Assembly (NCBI GenBank): GCA_963675135.1
Contig: OY776132.1
Span: 59,777,850 to 59,841,849, forward strand
Direction: 5' to 3'
Source: Galeopsis tetrahit
Taxonomy: Eukaryota; Streptophyta; Magnoliopsida; Lamiales; Lamiaceae
DNA length: 64,000 bases
Under the pieces are notes generated by a model. That model was not told the DNA's origin. It saw only the letters and a list, made by a program, of their open reading frames with translations, and did no database searches. Both the position numbers and the translations under genes were made by a program. The first letter of the stretch is position 1, and each line of letters begins with the position of its first letter. Positions 1-10,289 of the stretch are shown one piece after another.

Positions 1-480
1 ACCTTGCATGCCAAGTTGGGAGTGCAATTTTGGAGACCGTAAGGGCCAAAGGAGATCCACACGAACCACTCGGCTACAGGTGCAACCCGTTAATGCGAGG
101 ACCGCGTAGGCGAACGACCCCAAACGATGATCCCTCACCCGAAAATCACAAGCAGAGAAGGGAACAATAACATCATTTGTGGCACAAAGGTGGGAAACTG
201 AGACCAAATTACGAGATATGCTCAAAACATGCAACACATCTGGAAAAAAAAATAGGGCATGCATCAAATTTTTAACTGAACCAATATTAATGATACGGAG
301 GCCATGGCCATAACCAATCACGACACTATCATTACCATCATATAACAAGTGAAGAGATAAGTTGGCAAGATCTGAGGTGATGTGATGGGATGCTTCAAAG
401 TCGAGGATCCACTCGGATGTGGAAGGTATCGATGTGGCAGCATGGGCTGAAGGGGAGACATAGGTCGAGCATGTCATGAT
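1..480 (-). pseudogene. Copia protease and pre-integrase region, degenerate
   Basis: On the minus strand, around 350-420, a reading frame gives SEWILDFEASHHIT. This matches the copia aspartic protease region, where the usual active site is D-S/T-G-A; here it reads D-F-E-A, so the protease is inactivated. Further along, a stretch reading VLHVLSISRNLVSV matches the segment between protease and the pre-integrase zinc finger. Frameshifts occur between these stretches. Confidence 0.65.
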
Positions 481-846
481 TGTGACGGGGAGACGGGCGA
501 GCACTAGTGCATGGTGCAGCACCGAGCAAAGAGCTAGAAGAGGTCGAGTAAAGAGCTGTTATCGGCACAAGCGAGGAGGTAAGGGTGCGAGCAGACAGTT
601 GGGCCTTAGTGCTCAAGAGTTTTTCATGTAACTTATCAAAATTAATTGCAGACTCACGAGCTTGAATCACATGAAGAAATTATTTGTAAGAATCATCGAG
701 ACCGTTAAGAACGGTGAGAACCAGATCCTCTGGATTAGTAGAGACACCAAGAAAATATAGCTCATCAATGATACCACGAATATCAAGCATGAAGTCAGAA
801 ATAGACTGTGTACCTTTGGATGGATTTCAGAGTTTGTTCTTGAGGG

Positions 847-1245
847 CTAGAATGCGACCACCAGAGGGCTTCCCATAGGTGTTAACCAAAGTCGACCAGG
901 CCATTCCGGAGGCAGTAGCGTTGGATATGAACTGTATAAGGGAATCCATATGGCATAGGAAGGGTTTGGTTTGATGGTGGTGCCTTCGGGGATGATAGCA
1001 GGCAGACATGGACGAGTGTCGTCCCTGAAGCCAAGGAGATGTACCCGGCGAGAAGGGTGTGAAACTGGAAACTCCATGCCGTGAAGTTCGTCAACGTGAG
1101 TTTGAGGTAATTGTGCCGAGATATTGAACGCAATTAGATTGGAAGGGGCGACCGAGTTGAATTGGTCGACGATCGTGATAGAGGGAGTTTCATCGGAGTT
1201 GGGCATGATGAACATGGGCCGTGGACGAAATAAGGAAGATGCCAC
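847..1245 (-). pseudogene. Copia Gag N-terminal fragment
   Basis: The 132-codon open stretch on the minus strand has the look of the N-terminal UBN2/DUF4219-like region of plant copia Gag, with the typical TQTHVDELH-like core after a short leader. The frame breaks downstream, so this is a remnant. It starts about 100 bp downstream of the primer-binding site, the expected place for Gag. Confidence 0.6.
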
Positions 1246-1356
1246 AAACGTGGAACATCTTTAGAAATTAAGGAAAGAGAGTAATGGTTTGATCGGAAAA
1301 AAAAAAAAGAATAAAGATCAAATTGTTACGTTAGTCAAAATTAGGTTATGATACCA

Positions 1357-1490
1357 TATTAAGATAAATGGAAGAGATATTTTATTAACAATGAGAATAG
1401 GTATTTATAAATTATATCATGGGCTTAAAAAATATGGGTCAAGGTATACATATAACCAATTAACCCTAATATATCTCTAATATTTTACGA
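1357..1490 (-). repeat. Probable copia LTR (short, degenerate)
   Basis: The sequence next to the primer-binding site carries a TATAAATA-type box on the minus strand near 1400-1410 and is AT-rich, as expected for a small copia LTR. The outer limit is uncertain because I find no convincing target-site duplication. Confidence 0.45.
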
Positions 1491-1503
1491 GTTGGTCTCT
1501 GGT

Positions 1504-1529
1504 GCATAGTGTGCACGTGAACACTATGC
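1504..1529. repeat. Perfect 9-bp inverted repeat
   Basis: GCATAGTGT at 1504-1512 is the exact reverse complement of ACACTATGC at 1521-1529, with an 8-base loop. It lies just outside the copia LTR. Function unknown. Confidence 0.7.
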
Positions 1530-1565
1530 GACCAATCAACTACAATAATCTACAAACACGAAAGT

Positions 1566-1650
1566 TTCCAACAAAGTAACCGCTGCCCAGGCGGTTACGA
1601 CATTTGGAAATGGATACGAGGTCACGGGTTCAAAACCTTTGACCTGAAAC
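1566..1650 (+). mobile_element. Possible tRNA-derived SINE head
   Basis: GCCCAGGCGG near 1586 resembles a Pol III A box and GGGTTCAAAACC near 1626 resembles a B box, about 40 bp apart, as in plant tRNA-derived SINEs. No clear tail or target duplication was identified, so this is tentative. Confidence 0.35.
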
Positions 1651-2039
1651 TTTACACTTATCTTGTCTAAAATCAACATAAAAAACATCAGAAAATAGGT
1701 ATTCATCATAAAAGTATAGCACAATGAATAATAAAATCTTCTTCAAAGCACACAAAATTCATCACCATATCATCACCACCATCTCTTTACTAAGATTTTC
1801 TTTTTCTTTTTCCTTTGATCAACTGAGGTTTCATCTCATAAAACACTTTCAAATTTTTAATGACATCAACTCTATAGTGATTCATGTCAGACAGCAGAAT
1901 GTTAGAACATAATTCAACCCTTAAAAATCTTCTTAGACTTGCATATATTTAAAGGAAAAACAAAATATTAAACACTGAAATTGAAAAAAGAACAACAGAT
2001 TTAAAATTATAATTTTTTTTTTAAAAAAAAAATACCCTT
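1651..2039. other. AT-rich spacer, no gene seen
   Basis: No supported coding sequence. The minus-strand end of the Ulp1-like pseudogene must lie at or just beyond 2040 going left; the reading frame closes in the poly-A/T run near 2010-2030. Confidence 0.5.
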
Positions 2040-2629
2040 TTCAAAAATGTGGAATTATAAGGTACACCATTGAAATTCTTCAAATGGTCCATCAAGAACA
2101 CTCCACAATCATTTTCCCCTTTGAACCTTACCATTAAAAAATAACTACTTCAAACAAATAATTATTCATTTCATCTGCTTTGTAGTACTTCCTTAACTTT
2201 AAAAAGGAAGGCATTTCATAAACCTACATTAAAAAAATATTAAACTTTAGATATAGTGATATCATAACTTACAAGCAAACTAACACAATCAGTGAAAAGC
2301 TTCGGAATCGCTGCATCTTTATAGACCATATTGTCTAAAAACTGGATTTTTTTTATCTGTAAAATTTATTACTACATCAGCATAGTGACTATTCAAACAA
2401 AATGGAATAAAAATCTAAAAAATAAAATAAAAAATGTTAGTATACATAAAATAAACCTAATTTCAATAAAATAATAATCTCTCCATACTAAAATAAAATA
2501 AAATATATACCATTTCAACAAATTCAAGATTAAGATCGAACAAACTAAGTCACTTATTCCAAAATCGGTGTACTTCAAAATGAACTTAGTCTTATCAAAC
2601 TTCTTGTCAAAAAAGCTTTGAATAGGTGA
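2040..2629 (-). pseudogene. Ulp1-like peptidase catalytic exons (His, Asp, Cys)
   Basis: Three exons are seen on the minus strand: about 2629-2511 (starts SPIQSFFDKK, donor GTATAT), 2414-2273 (donor GTAAGT) and 2223 to about 2040. The second has the catalytic His in LNSHYADVV and the Asp in FLDNMVY. The third has the catalytic Cys in ENDCGVFLM. This is the H-D-C order of C48 peptidases, which cleave SUMO-like modifiers. Defects: an extra A in the A-run between the His and Asp segments shifts the frame, and the third exon needs a frame change just before the Cys motif. Inference: no active enzyme can be made. Confidence 0.75.
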
Positions 2630-3171
2630 CTGAAAAATAATAAAAGAATCATTAATAATTAACAGTAATATAAACTACTCCCTCTGTCCCAGAGAAACTT
2701 GCACCTCTGGGACTACACTCTTATTTAAAAAATGCACTTTTGTTGACTTTTCAAAGGGGCATTTATGTCAATCCATGAAGTGATTAAATAGAAAGATTAA
2801 CAGCTGCAAAAGTTATTACTGTTCCAATGAACAGTAACATTAATATTGTTTAGATGAACAGTAATAATTAAATAATCTCAAAAAATTAAATAATTTAATT
2901 TATACAGTAACAGTAAAATTTTTTAAAAAAAATGCATTAGAGTACCTTAGTCCAATCAGCCTGAATTACAATAAAAAAAGGGGGGAATTTTTCCCTCCAC
3001 TATTACATAATGCAAATCAAACCAAAATTACAGCCACAAAAAAGGAGGGAATTTTTCCCTCCACCAATATATCAGTCTAATCACCCCTTCAACTTTCAGG
3101 CTTTAAGTGTTCAATAAATACACATTTCTACATAACACACACACATGTAGTTCTCCATAAATTTACAAAAC

Positions 3172-4679
3172 ATGACAAACCACAAAAGAGCACCTGATCT
3201 TTCTCCATCAGACATAAATTTGATATGCCAGTTCCTCATTGCTAACAACACAAACGGAGTTGTGCATAAAGGCAAGGTGAAAGAAGCAGCTGCCTCATTT
3301 GGAGTAAGTAGGAGGACTATTCAATACACTTGGAAAGCTGCAAGACAACAAGTGTTAGATGGAGTTCCTATTTTATTCACATCAAAGAAAATGGGCATTC
3401 AAGGAAAGGTAAAAGTTCAACTAGATGTTCAAATGATGAAGAGCATACCTTTTGAGAAAAGAGGAACAATTAGAAGACTAGCTAAGACATTAAATGTCAG
3501 CAAGAGTACTGTGGGTAGGTGGATCAAACAAGGACTCATCAAACCACACACTAATGCCATAAAGTCTGATCTTACAGAAGCAAACAAGTTGTTAAGGCTC
3601 AAGTACAGCTTGAGTGCATTGCAGTTTGATAGGCAAGCCAACAACATCAAGTTTCAAACTATGCATAATGTGATACACATTGATGAGAAATGGTTTTACA
3701 TGACAAAGACAAATGGGAGGTACTATCTGCTCCCAGGAGAAATTGAGCCATACAGGTCATGCAAGAGTAAGAGGTACATTCCCAAAATCATGTTTATGTG
3801 TGCAGTGGCAAGACCACATTATTCAACTGAGGGTGAGCTCATCTTTGATGGAAAGATTGGTATCTTTCCATTCACAGAGATGGTACCAGCCCAGAGAAAC
3901 AGCAAAAACAGAATGAAAGTCACATTGGTCACTAAACCTATTGAGTCAATCACTAAGGAAGTCATAAAAAAATTTCTTGTGCAGCAGGTAATAAATTCAA
4001 ACCTATCAGAACATATTGTCATCATCTAGTTTTCATGGTAAGTCTCCTAATGTGTTGTGAATGTACATTTAAATATTCACAACACATTGGTGACATTACA
4101 CTCATCAAGTATTCCTTTTTTTTTTTCTACTAATTCATTCAAATAATCAGATCTTACCAGCAATTAAAGTAAAATGGCTAGAAAATGCAAGCAAAGACAT
4201 CATAATTCAACAAGACAATGCAACACCACACATTCGTGACTCTGGTCCAGAATTTAGAGCTGCTGCATCATCAGATGGATTTAATATCCAACTGATTTTC
4301 CAACCAGCTAATTCACCAGATATTAGGGTGGTTCAGGGCAATACAATCATTGCAGGTGCAAACATCAAGCTATAGTGTGGATGAATTGCTTAAAAATGTG
4401 ATCCTATCTTTTGAAAGTTTAGAGCACACCACACTTAACAACGTTTTCTTGACTTTACAAGATTGTATGATCGAGATTATGAAGGTGAAGGGGCACAACA
4501 ACTATAAGGTTCCACATATGGGCAAAGCTACCTTGATAAGGGAAGAAAGACTACCAATAACCTTAGAAGTTGAGGAGGAATTGGTAAGAGAGTGCATAGA
4601 TCAATTGGTGTCACAGAATCAGAATGAAGATGAACCATATAATATTGAAGCACTTATGGCAGATTTAAGATATGTTTAA
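3172..4679 (+). pseudogene. Mariner-like transposase, inactivated
   Basis: Exon 1 is 3172-3987 and exon 2 starts at 4151; the intron 3988-4150 has CAG|GTAATA and AATCAG borders and keeps phase. Two N-terminal helix-turn-helix segments are visible (SFGVSRRTIQ; LNVSKSTVGRWIKQG). The first catalytic Asp is in HIDEKWF (residue 171) and the second in QQDNATPH (about residue 294). After NSPD a short deletion at about 4333 removes the segment that carries the third catalytic Asp of the DD39D triad and shifts the frame to a stop at 4373-4375. The lost frame reopens at 4350 (FRAIQSLQ) and continues to 4679. Such enzymes cut and paste the element at TA sites. Confidence 0.85.
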
Positions 4680-4870
4680 TTAGGGAGGAATACTACTTTT
4701 TGTGAGCCTTTTGTGATGTTTACAACATAAACATAAGATAGATGTTGACTTTTTGCTTAGGCTGTAAACATCAATATATGATGAATATATGTGTGCTTTT
4801 GCTTAGAATGTACACATCAATATAATATGAATATATGTGTGCTTTTTGTAAGTTTTTTTCCCTAAACCCT

Positions 4871-5110
4871 CAGAAAAATATCATCATTGGGTAGACAATG
4901 CTTAAATAAAGTCTCCTAAACTAGGTTTCAGACCCTAGTGGTGACATTCATCTAAGCCTAATTATGCTCACAATTGATCCACTCCATTTACTCATTAACC
5001 ATTAACATTTTACTCTCGGAAAAATATCATCATTGAGTAAGTCTCCTAAGCCTAAATCAAGTCTCCTAAACTAGGATTCAAACCCTAGTGATGACATTAA
5101 TCTAAACATA
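4871..5110. repeat. Imperfect direct repeat, spacing about 146 bp
   Basis: The segment starting AGAAAAATATCATCATTG near 4872 recurs near 5018, and both copies continue with AAGTCTCCTAAACTAGG, then ACCCTAGTG.TGACATT. It lies inside the mariner-like element, downstream of the transposase. Confidence 0.7.
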
Positions 5111-5551
5111 CACCATCAGCATGAACACAATAATCCAACACTGAAAATAGCAATTACATTAATGTTGAACACAATCTGGACACAAATTAAACTTAAATTC
5201 TCAGCAGAACACAATCCAACAATGAATTTCCAGCAGAACACATGCAATCTGAAAATCAAATTAACACCATCAGAAAATCAAATCAACACAATCTAATTAC
5301 TTTGAATTGATACATGTGAATGTGTGGGGACCTTTTAAGGATCATTCTCTTATAAATTCATTTTTACTGTGGTGGATGATTACAGTAGAGAGTAACTTGG
5401 ATGTGTGTTTCTAATAAAGCGTAAAACTAAGTTACACGTATATTGAGGAATTTCCTTCTAATGGCAGAAAGGCACTATGCAATTTTTTTGGAGTATTCAT
5501 TACAAAACTTTTGTGGAGTAATAGATTGAGAGAGTTAGTACGCATACAATT

Positions 5552-5706
5552 TTTTTTTTTTTTTGAAGCAAAGTGACAATTAATCATTATGCAATGCAAA
5601 TACAAACATTTTTCACCTCACTGATATAAGGAGCAAAGCTACAATAACGAGAGCAATGAAAATAAGACTTATGGCCTCCATCTCTAATTCATTTTTTTTT
5701 AAGAAA
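5552..5706 (-). mobile_element. Short retroposed insertion with poly-A tail
   Basis: About 155 bp beginning with a T-run (a poly-A tail on the minus strand) is flanked by near-identical 15-bp sequences AGTACGCAT.CAATT at 5537-5551 and 5707-5721. That is the footprint of L1-type retroposition. It may be a SINE or a truncated LINE; no internal promoter boxes are clear. The flanks resemble nearby minisatellite units, which weakens the case. Confidence 0.4.
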
Positions 5707-5752
5707 AGTACGCATGCAATTAACAATCAGAAAACCAAATCAACATAATCTA

Positions 5753-5910
5753 AAATTTCACATGCAATCAACAATAAATTTTCAGTAGAACACCATCAGA
5801 AAATCAAATCAACACCATATGAAATTTCACATGCAATCAACAATGAATTTCCAGCAGAACACCATCAGAAAATTAAATCAACACAATATGAAATTTCACA
5901 TGCAATTAAC
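5753..5910. repeat. 69-bp tandem repeat
   Basis: AAATTTCACATGCAAT recurs at 5753, 5822 and 5891, a 69-bp period, with the unit also containing CAGAACACCATCAGAAAAT. Related but scrambled units lie at 5160-5300. It is next to the antisense ORF of the mariner-like element. Confidence 0.8.
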
Positions 5911-6460
5911 CCACATGAAAAATTAAAAAATTACCGCAATTGTCAATTATAGAGGCAATTTCTGGAACCCAAATTGCTAGGGCTTCCAAGAACCATTCAT
6001 ATTTCTCGGGAGTATCGAAGAAAGACACCATCGACATCGGCTCAACAGAAGGTGAATCGACACCCATCTCCGTCTCCTCCACACAAGAATCGAGCGAATC
6101 TAGTACCATTGGCTCAAAAGCTTCGGACTCAACAAAATCGAGCAAATCGACACCCATCCCAAAAGCTTCGCACTCAACATAACCGAGCGAATCGACACCC
6201 ATCTCAAAAGCTTCAAACTCAACAGAATCGACACCCATCTCAAAAACTTCGGACTCAAAAGTCGACTCAGCCTCATAATAGAGGGATGGCGACAGTGAGT
6301 CGGGAACATAACCTGAACCAAACGAAGAATCGAGAGAGGGAGACAGCGAGTCGGGCACATAACCTGAACCAAACGAAGAATCGAGAGAGGGAGACAGTGA
6401 GTCGGGCACATAACCAAACGAAGAATTGAGAGAGGGAGATAGTGAATCGAGAGAAGACAT
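5906..6460 (-). CDS. Ser/Pro-rich repeat ORF inside the mariner-like element (captured gene?)
   Basis: I do not recognise this protein. The ATG at 6460 follows a (GA)n-rich leader like a plant 5' UTR. Residues 1 to about 60 are about four imperfect repeats of the unit DSLSPSLDSSFGSGYVP; residues about 65-130 are acidic repeats around FEMGVDS. A non-repetitive tail, FFDTPEKYEWFLEALAIW..EIASIIDN, ends at a plausible splice donor (GCG|GTAATT near 5936). It runs opposite to the transposase. It may be a host gene fragment captured by the element, or an element-specific second gene. Because the DNA is repetitive, several frames are open here, so coding is not certain. Confidence 0.45.
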   Translation of the reverse strand: MSSLDSLSPSLNSSFGYVPDSLSPSLDSSFGSGYVPDSLSPSLDSSFGSGYVPDSLSPSLYYEAESTFESEVFEMGVDSVEFEAFEMGVDSLGYVECEAFGMGVDLLDFVESEAFEPMVLDSLDSCVEETEMGVDSPSVEPMSMVSFFDTPEKYEWFLEALAIWVPEIASIIDNCGNFLIFHVG

Positions 6461-6490
6461 TAGGGTTCTTCAATTTAGAGGTTTGATTTC

Positions 6491-6510
6491 GAGAGAGAGA
6501 GAGAGAGAGA
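6491..6510. repeat. (GA)10 microsatellite
   Basis: Ten GA units, followed by a shorter GA run at 6526-6537, in the presumed leader of the antisense ORF of the mariner-like element. Confidence 0.9.
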
Positions 6511-6884
6511 TGAACTTTTGTTGTGAGAGAGAGAGAGGGAGGAACCGACTAGAACAATTATGAATTTAGGGTTTCAATTGTGTAAATGTGTAATGGGTTT
6601 AAGGTTAATGGGTATGGGTTATGATTAGGGTTAATGGGCTCAATAACTTTATTAAATGGGTTTAGTGTTTGTTAATTGGTTAGAATTATTGTTAAATTAA
6701 AGGAATAGAGGAATGACATATTTGTAAATAAGTGTATATTAATAGGGTTAAAGTTATGAGAAATTTGTCATTTATGGAGTGTGCAAATTCCTGTGGGACG
6801 TCCATATATAGTAAGTGTGCAAATTCCCGTGGGACGGAGGGAGTAGTACTTTAACAAAAAGTAATTTAAGAAAAAAAAACTTAC

Positions 6885-7870
6885 AGAGTGCTGCAAATTG
6901 AAAATGAAACGACTACGTACACTGTCAAAGCACTCATCTGCATTCAAAATTATGGCCTACGCATTTATAACAGACTGCTTTACAAATTGACACGGAGCAA
7001 GAGATTGAATATCTTCTTTTTTAAGATAGTAATCATCAATAAATTAAGAAGAAGAAATTTTCCCTGAAAAAATAAAGTAAAAATATAAGTATATATTACA
7101 GTAATTAATAATAACAATTTTTTTTAAAAAAAATAAAAAATAAAATACTATACTCACATTGAAAATGCTTTCTCATTTAAATTGCAGAAACACAAACCAA
7201 CAATCTCCTCATAAGACTTTGTAATATTAATAAGTGAAGATTGATGTTCAACCATGAAATCTGAAATATAATCATGTTCTTCTTTCAAAAACGAAAACTC
7301 TTCCTTTTCGATTTCAGAAATCATCAATAAAGAAGAAGAAATTTTCCCTGAAAAAATAAAGTAAAAATGTCAGTATATATTACAGTAATTAATAATAACA
7401 AATTTTTTTTTTAAAAAATAAAAAACAAAATACTATACTCACAATGAAAATGCTTTCTCATTTGAATTGCAGAAACACAAACCAACAATCTCCTTGTAAG
7501 ACTTTGTAATATTAATAAGTGAAGATTGATGTTCAACCATGAAATCTGAAATATAATCATGATCTTCTTTCAAAAACGAAAACTCTTCCTCTTCGATTTC
7601 AGAAACACCACTTTTGTATTTCGAAGAAATAGAGATCAAAGTTTCATTTAAATCTTCATTGGAACATTCATCAATAAAATTCTCGCTATCACGAACATCT
7701 TTCACATTTGAGGTACCAGAGTCCTTCCTATTCTCATCTGCAAAAAGATCTTTCAATACAGATTCGGTCCATCCATTTTGAAATATCTTCAGGAGACGGT
7801 GTCAAGAGCCTAAAAGAAGGCATGTAATCTGCCAATTTCCTGGTCATTTCAAAGTTTGTGACCATTTCAT
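6885..7870 (-). pseudogene. Ulp1-like gene, middle exons with a tandem exon duplication
   Basis: Three minus-strand exons are visible: 7870-7443 (donor GTGAGT), 7347-7158 and 7063-6885 (donor GTAAGT). The first two end in nearly the same peptide, with VEHQSSLINITKSY followed by GLCFCN. The block 7032-7310 is a tandem copy of 7321-7600, so one exon is duplicated. The last exon reads LKKEDIQSLAP and SVINA*AIILN, which matches the Ulp1 segment that precedes the catalytic His; the conserved Trp codon is TAG. The first exon also needs a frameshift near 7760. Confidence 0.65.
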
Positions 7871-8242
7871 CTACAACTTAAAAAAAAAAATTCATCCATT
7901 GGAGGTGAAGAATTGTTTGAATTTGTTCCTTTCACTACAAAATAATGGAGAAATGGGGACGGGGAAGGCATCGGATCTGCCCTCACTAATGATGAAGGCA
8001 ACGGCGAAGGGGACGACAGTGTGTCGATGCCAATATGCTCGATGCTATTTAAATGGCATCGAATTTGGGGAAAACCGTTGCCTTTTGGCAACGGCAGGTG
8101 GCCGTTACCTTTTGGCATCGGCCCCACTGCCGTTGCCATTTAGCATCGGGGGGCCCGTTACTAAATTGCATCGGGGCCCCCTTTTCGCATCGGGGCCACT
8201 GCCGTCCCCTTTTTGCCGTCGCCTTTTTATTAACATTTAAAA

Positions 8243-8315
8243 AAGGCGAATCTGGGTTTCGAACCCAGGTATCGAGGCCACAAACACCCACCCCCCACCG
8301 CTGGGCCACCCATTT
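8243..8315 (-). ncRNA. tRNA-like sequence with Pol III boxes
   Basis: On the minus strand an A box TGGCCCAGCGG (near 8308-8298) is followed by a B box/T-arm CTGGGTTCGAAACCCAG (8268-8252), which forms a perfect 5-bp stem with a 7-base loop, and then a T6 run near 8240, a Pol III terminator. The acceptor stem does not pair, so it is a tRNA-derived element (SINE-like), not a tRNA gene. It sits inside the CACTA element. Confidence 0.55.
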
Positions 8316-8342
8316 TTTGGAATTTCTGGCATTTTTCGCGAA

Positions 8343-8420
8343 TTGCAAGGTTCGAACTCGGGACCTCCCGGTCTCGAAGGCTTTTGGGCGCCCCCTGTGT
8401 TCCGTTTAGGCTAGGAGCTT
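8343..8420 (-). ncRNA. Second tRNA-like sequence
   Basis: On the minus strand CCGAGTTCGAACCTTGC (about 8361-8345) resembles a T-arm with B box, and CCTAGCCTAAACGG (about 8415-8402) is a weak A box. It has the same orientation as the tRNA-like unit at 8243-8315, so the two form a tandem pair. Confidence 0.4.
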
Positions 8421-8429
8421 TAGTCGACA

Positions 8430-10010
8430 TGTTGTGAATGCAATTAATATATATTCAATTTAATTTTAGTTTTTAATTCTTTAATTCAATCCATTCTAAC
8501 TTTTATTGTTGCTTATTAAATTATTTATCAAAGCATATCATAATTATTTCTAAATTATGTTTTTCAAATTAACTAAATTATATTTTTCAAATTAAATAAT
8601 TTAATTACGATATCAATTCACACTATTTAAATTTATTCTAATCCTCAATTTACAACATTTAAATTCATTCTAATTTTTAATTTCACAACATTATAATTAC
8701 ATACAACATTTAATATAATTATTTTCACTTATACATTTAAATTTAATCTAATCACATCATTTAAATTCATTCTAATTTTGAATTCACAACATTAAATATA
8801 TATAATTATTTTCACGCATCCATTTAAAAATATGAATTCACTTATCCATTTAATTAAAAATATTTTCATCTATTATAATATTATTCTCTAGTTCATTTTT
8901 AATTAAAATAACATCACAAACAACATTAATTATAATCATAATTAGCATGTTCACGTCAATTAAAATAACATCACACACAACATTAAAATAAAAATTAATC
9001 CTCAACGTTGACGTCTCGCCAGGGTATGTTTTTATTAAATTGTCACTACTGCAAGAACCGAATTGAAAACAACTTCGAGATATTTATGTATGTGCATGTT
9101 TTTATTAAATTGCAAATTTTATTTCTATTTAATTTGGTGTAAGAATTTTAATTTTCTTAATTAAAATTAAACATGCACTTCATGGAATTACCTTAACATT
9201 GTTTCTGTTCAATTCAATTTATTATAAATCTGATTTTTTTTCTATATGTATTATTATCCGGTGATCGAATTATGGGGTTAATTTGGTTGTTCAATTATTG
9301 TTTTATTACCTTTTTTAACTTGTATTTCTTCCCCAATTTTTTTACCAGACTATAATGGTGTTTTAGTTTTATTTTAAATTAAGCTTTCTAACTTAAAATG
9401 CATATGATTTAACCCTTTTTTGCATTGCATGCAGGAAATGTTCTTCTATCTCTAATTTAGGGTTCTTGATTTGTGGTATAGCACACAAGCTTATTAATTT
9501 CTTTCAAAAAAACAATTGATAAGTATAGATGATTAATTAGAGAAAAAGTTAAAACACGAATATGTGAGTAAATGGGGAAATTTGTTTCTTAAATAACTTT
9601 TTACTAATTTTTCAATCTTCTAGAATCAAATAAAAATAAATTTAAATGAAATTAAAATTAAACTAAAATTTCACAGATTTTTCTTATCTAATCAATTTAT
9701 GTATTATTTAATTAATTTGTCAACATTAATAAAATATGTCAACAATTACAATTTTTTATTCTAATAAATCTACCCAAATTATAAACAAACGACCTTTTAA
9801 TTAATTTAATTTTGAATGAGTTTAAATGAAATTTCAATTATAAATAAAATTTTACGTGAAATGAATTTTATCACCAATATTGATAATTAATTTTTGTGAA
9901 ATGAATGCAAAAATCGTAGTAACACTTACTAATTAATGTTTAAAATGATTTTAAATCTCCAAATAAAAAAATATTTGAAATAAATTCAAAATTATTTTAA
10001 ATTTCCCACT
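8430..10010. other. AT-rich interior of the CACTA element, no gene
   Basis: I see no transposase motif and no long open frame. Short motifs such as AACATTTAAATTCATTCTAAT recur between 8630 and 8780, but there is no clean tandem array. Confidence 0.6.
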
Positions 10011-10014
10011 GCAG

Positions 10015-10260
10015 TTACCAAATGGCATCGGGGCCCACTGCCGTCCCCTTTTCGCATCGGCCATTAAATGCCGTTACCAAATGGCATCGGCAATTAAATG
10101 CCGTTACCAAATGGCATCGGGGCCCACTGTCGTCCCCTTTTCGCATCGGCCATTAAATGCCGTTACCAAATGGCATCGGGGCCCACTATCGTCCCCTTTT
10201 CGCATCGGCCATTAAATGCCGTTACCAAATTGCATCGGCCCGCCTGCCGTTGCCAATTAT
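10015..10260. repeat. Right subterminal repeats of CACTA element, 59-bp units
   Basis: ATGGCATCGGGGCCCACT recurs at 10022, 10111 and 10170 (the last two 59 bp apart), with a short 30-bp unit at 10081. Each unit also contains TTCGCATCGG and AATGCCGTTACC. Related motifs fill 7970-8220 at the left end in inverted orientation. Confidence 0.85.
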
Positions 10261-10289
10261 CGTTGCCTTTTTGCCAATATTTTGTAGTG

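Larger units (their letters stand above)
1..1490 (-). mobile_element. Decayed Ty1-copia retrotransposon fragment, 5' part
   Basis: Read on the minus strand this is, in order, an LTR-like end, a primer-binding site, a Gag N-terminal region and a protease region that runs off the left edge of the window. The primer-binding site TGGTATCA lies at 1349-1356, next to the presumed LTR end, as in plant copia elements primed by initiator tRNA-Met. The coding part has several frame breaks. It is not the same family as the large elements at 20.5-46.8 kb. Only the 5' end of the element lies in the window. Confidence 0.8.
2678..6843 (+). mobile_element. Mariner-like element (plant MLE), TA target duplication
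   Basis: The element starts CTCCCTCTGTCCC and ends GGGACGGAGGGAG, with TA on both sides (2676-2677 and 6844-6845). The ends are inverted repeats of the Stowaway/MLE type and continue imperfectly through TTGCAC. The right end carries the subterminal motif GTGCAAATTCC.GTGGGACG twice in direct orientation. It encodes a broken DD39D transposase on the plus strand. Its right half (4.7-6.8 kb) holds repeats and an unrelated antisense ORF. It lies in an intron of the Ulp1-like pseudogene. At 4,166 bp it is within the size range of plant MLEs. Confidence 0.9.
7933..10289. mobile_element. CACTA (En/Spm) element, non-autonomous
   Basis: The ends are CACTACAAAATA at 7933 and TATTTTGTAGTG ending at 10289, flanked by TTT on each side (7930-7932 and 10290-10292), the 3-bp target duplication of CACTA elements. 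Both ends carry dense subterminal repeats of GGCATCGG and CCGTTRCC in both orientations, the type of site bound by the element's own regulatory protein. The interior (8430-10000) is AT-rich with no transposase. It interrupts an exon of the Ulp1-like pseudogene. Confidence 0.88.

Noticed and set aside
8243..8315. A true tRNA gene on the minus strand
   Set aside because: The T-arm and boxes are good, but no 7-bp acceptor stem can be formed and no proper anticodon arm is seen.
8049..8430. Overlapping Arg/Pro-rich open frames on both strands in the first CACTA element
   Set aside because: They lie in GC-rich subterminal repeats and tRNA-like sequence; frames on both strands are open together, a composition effect.
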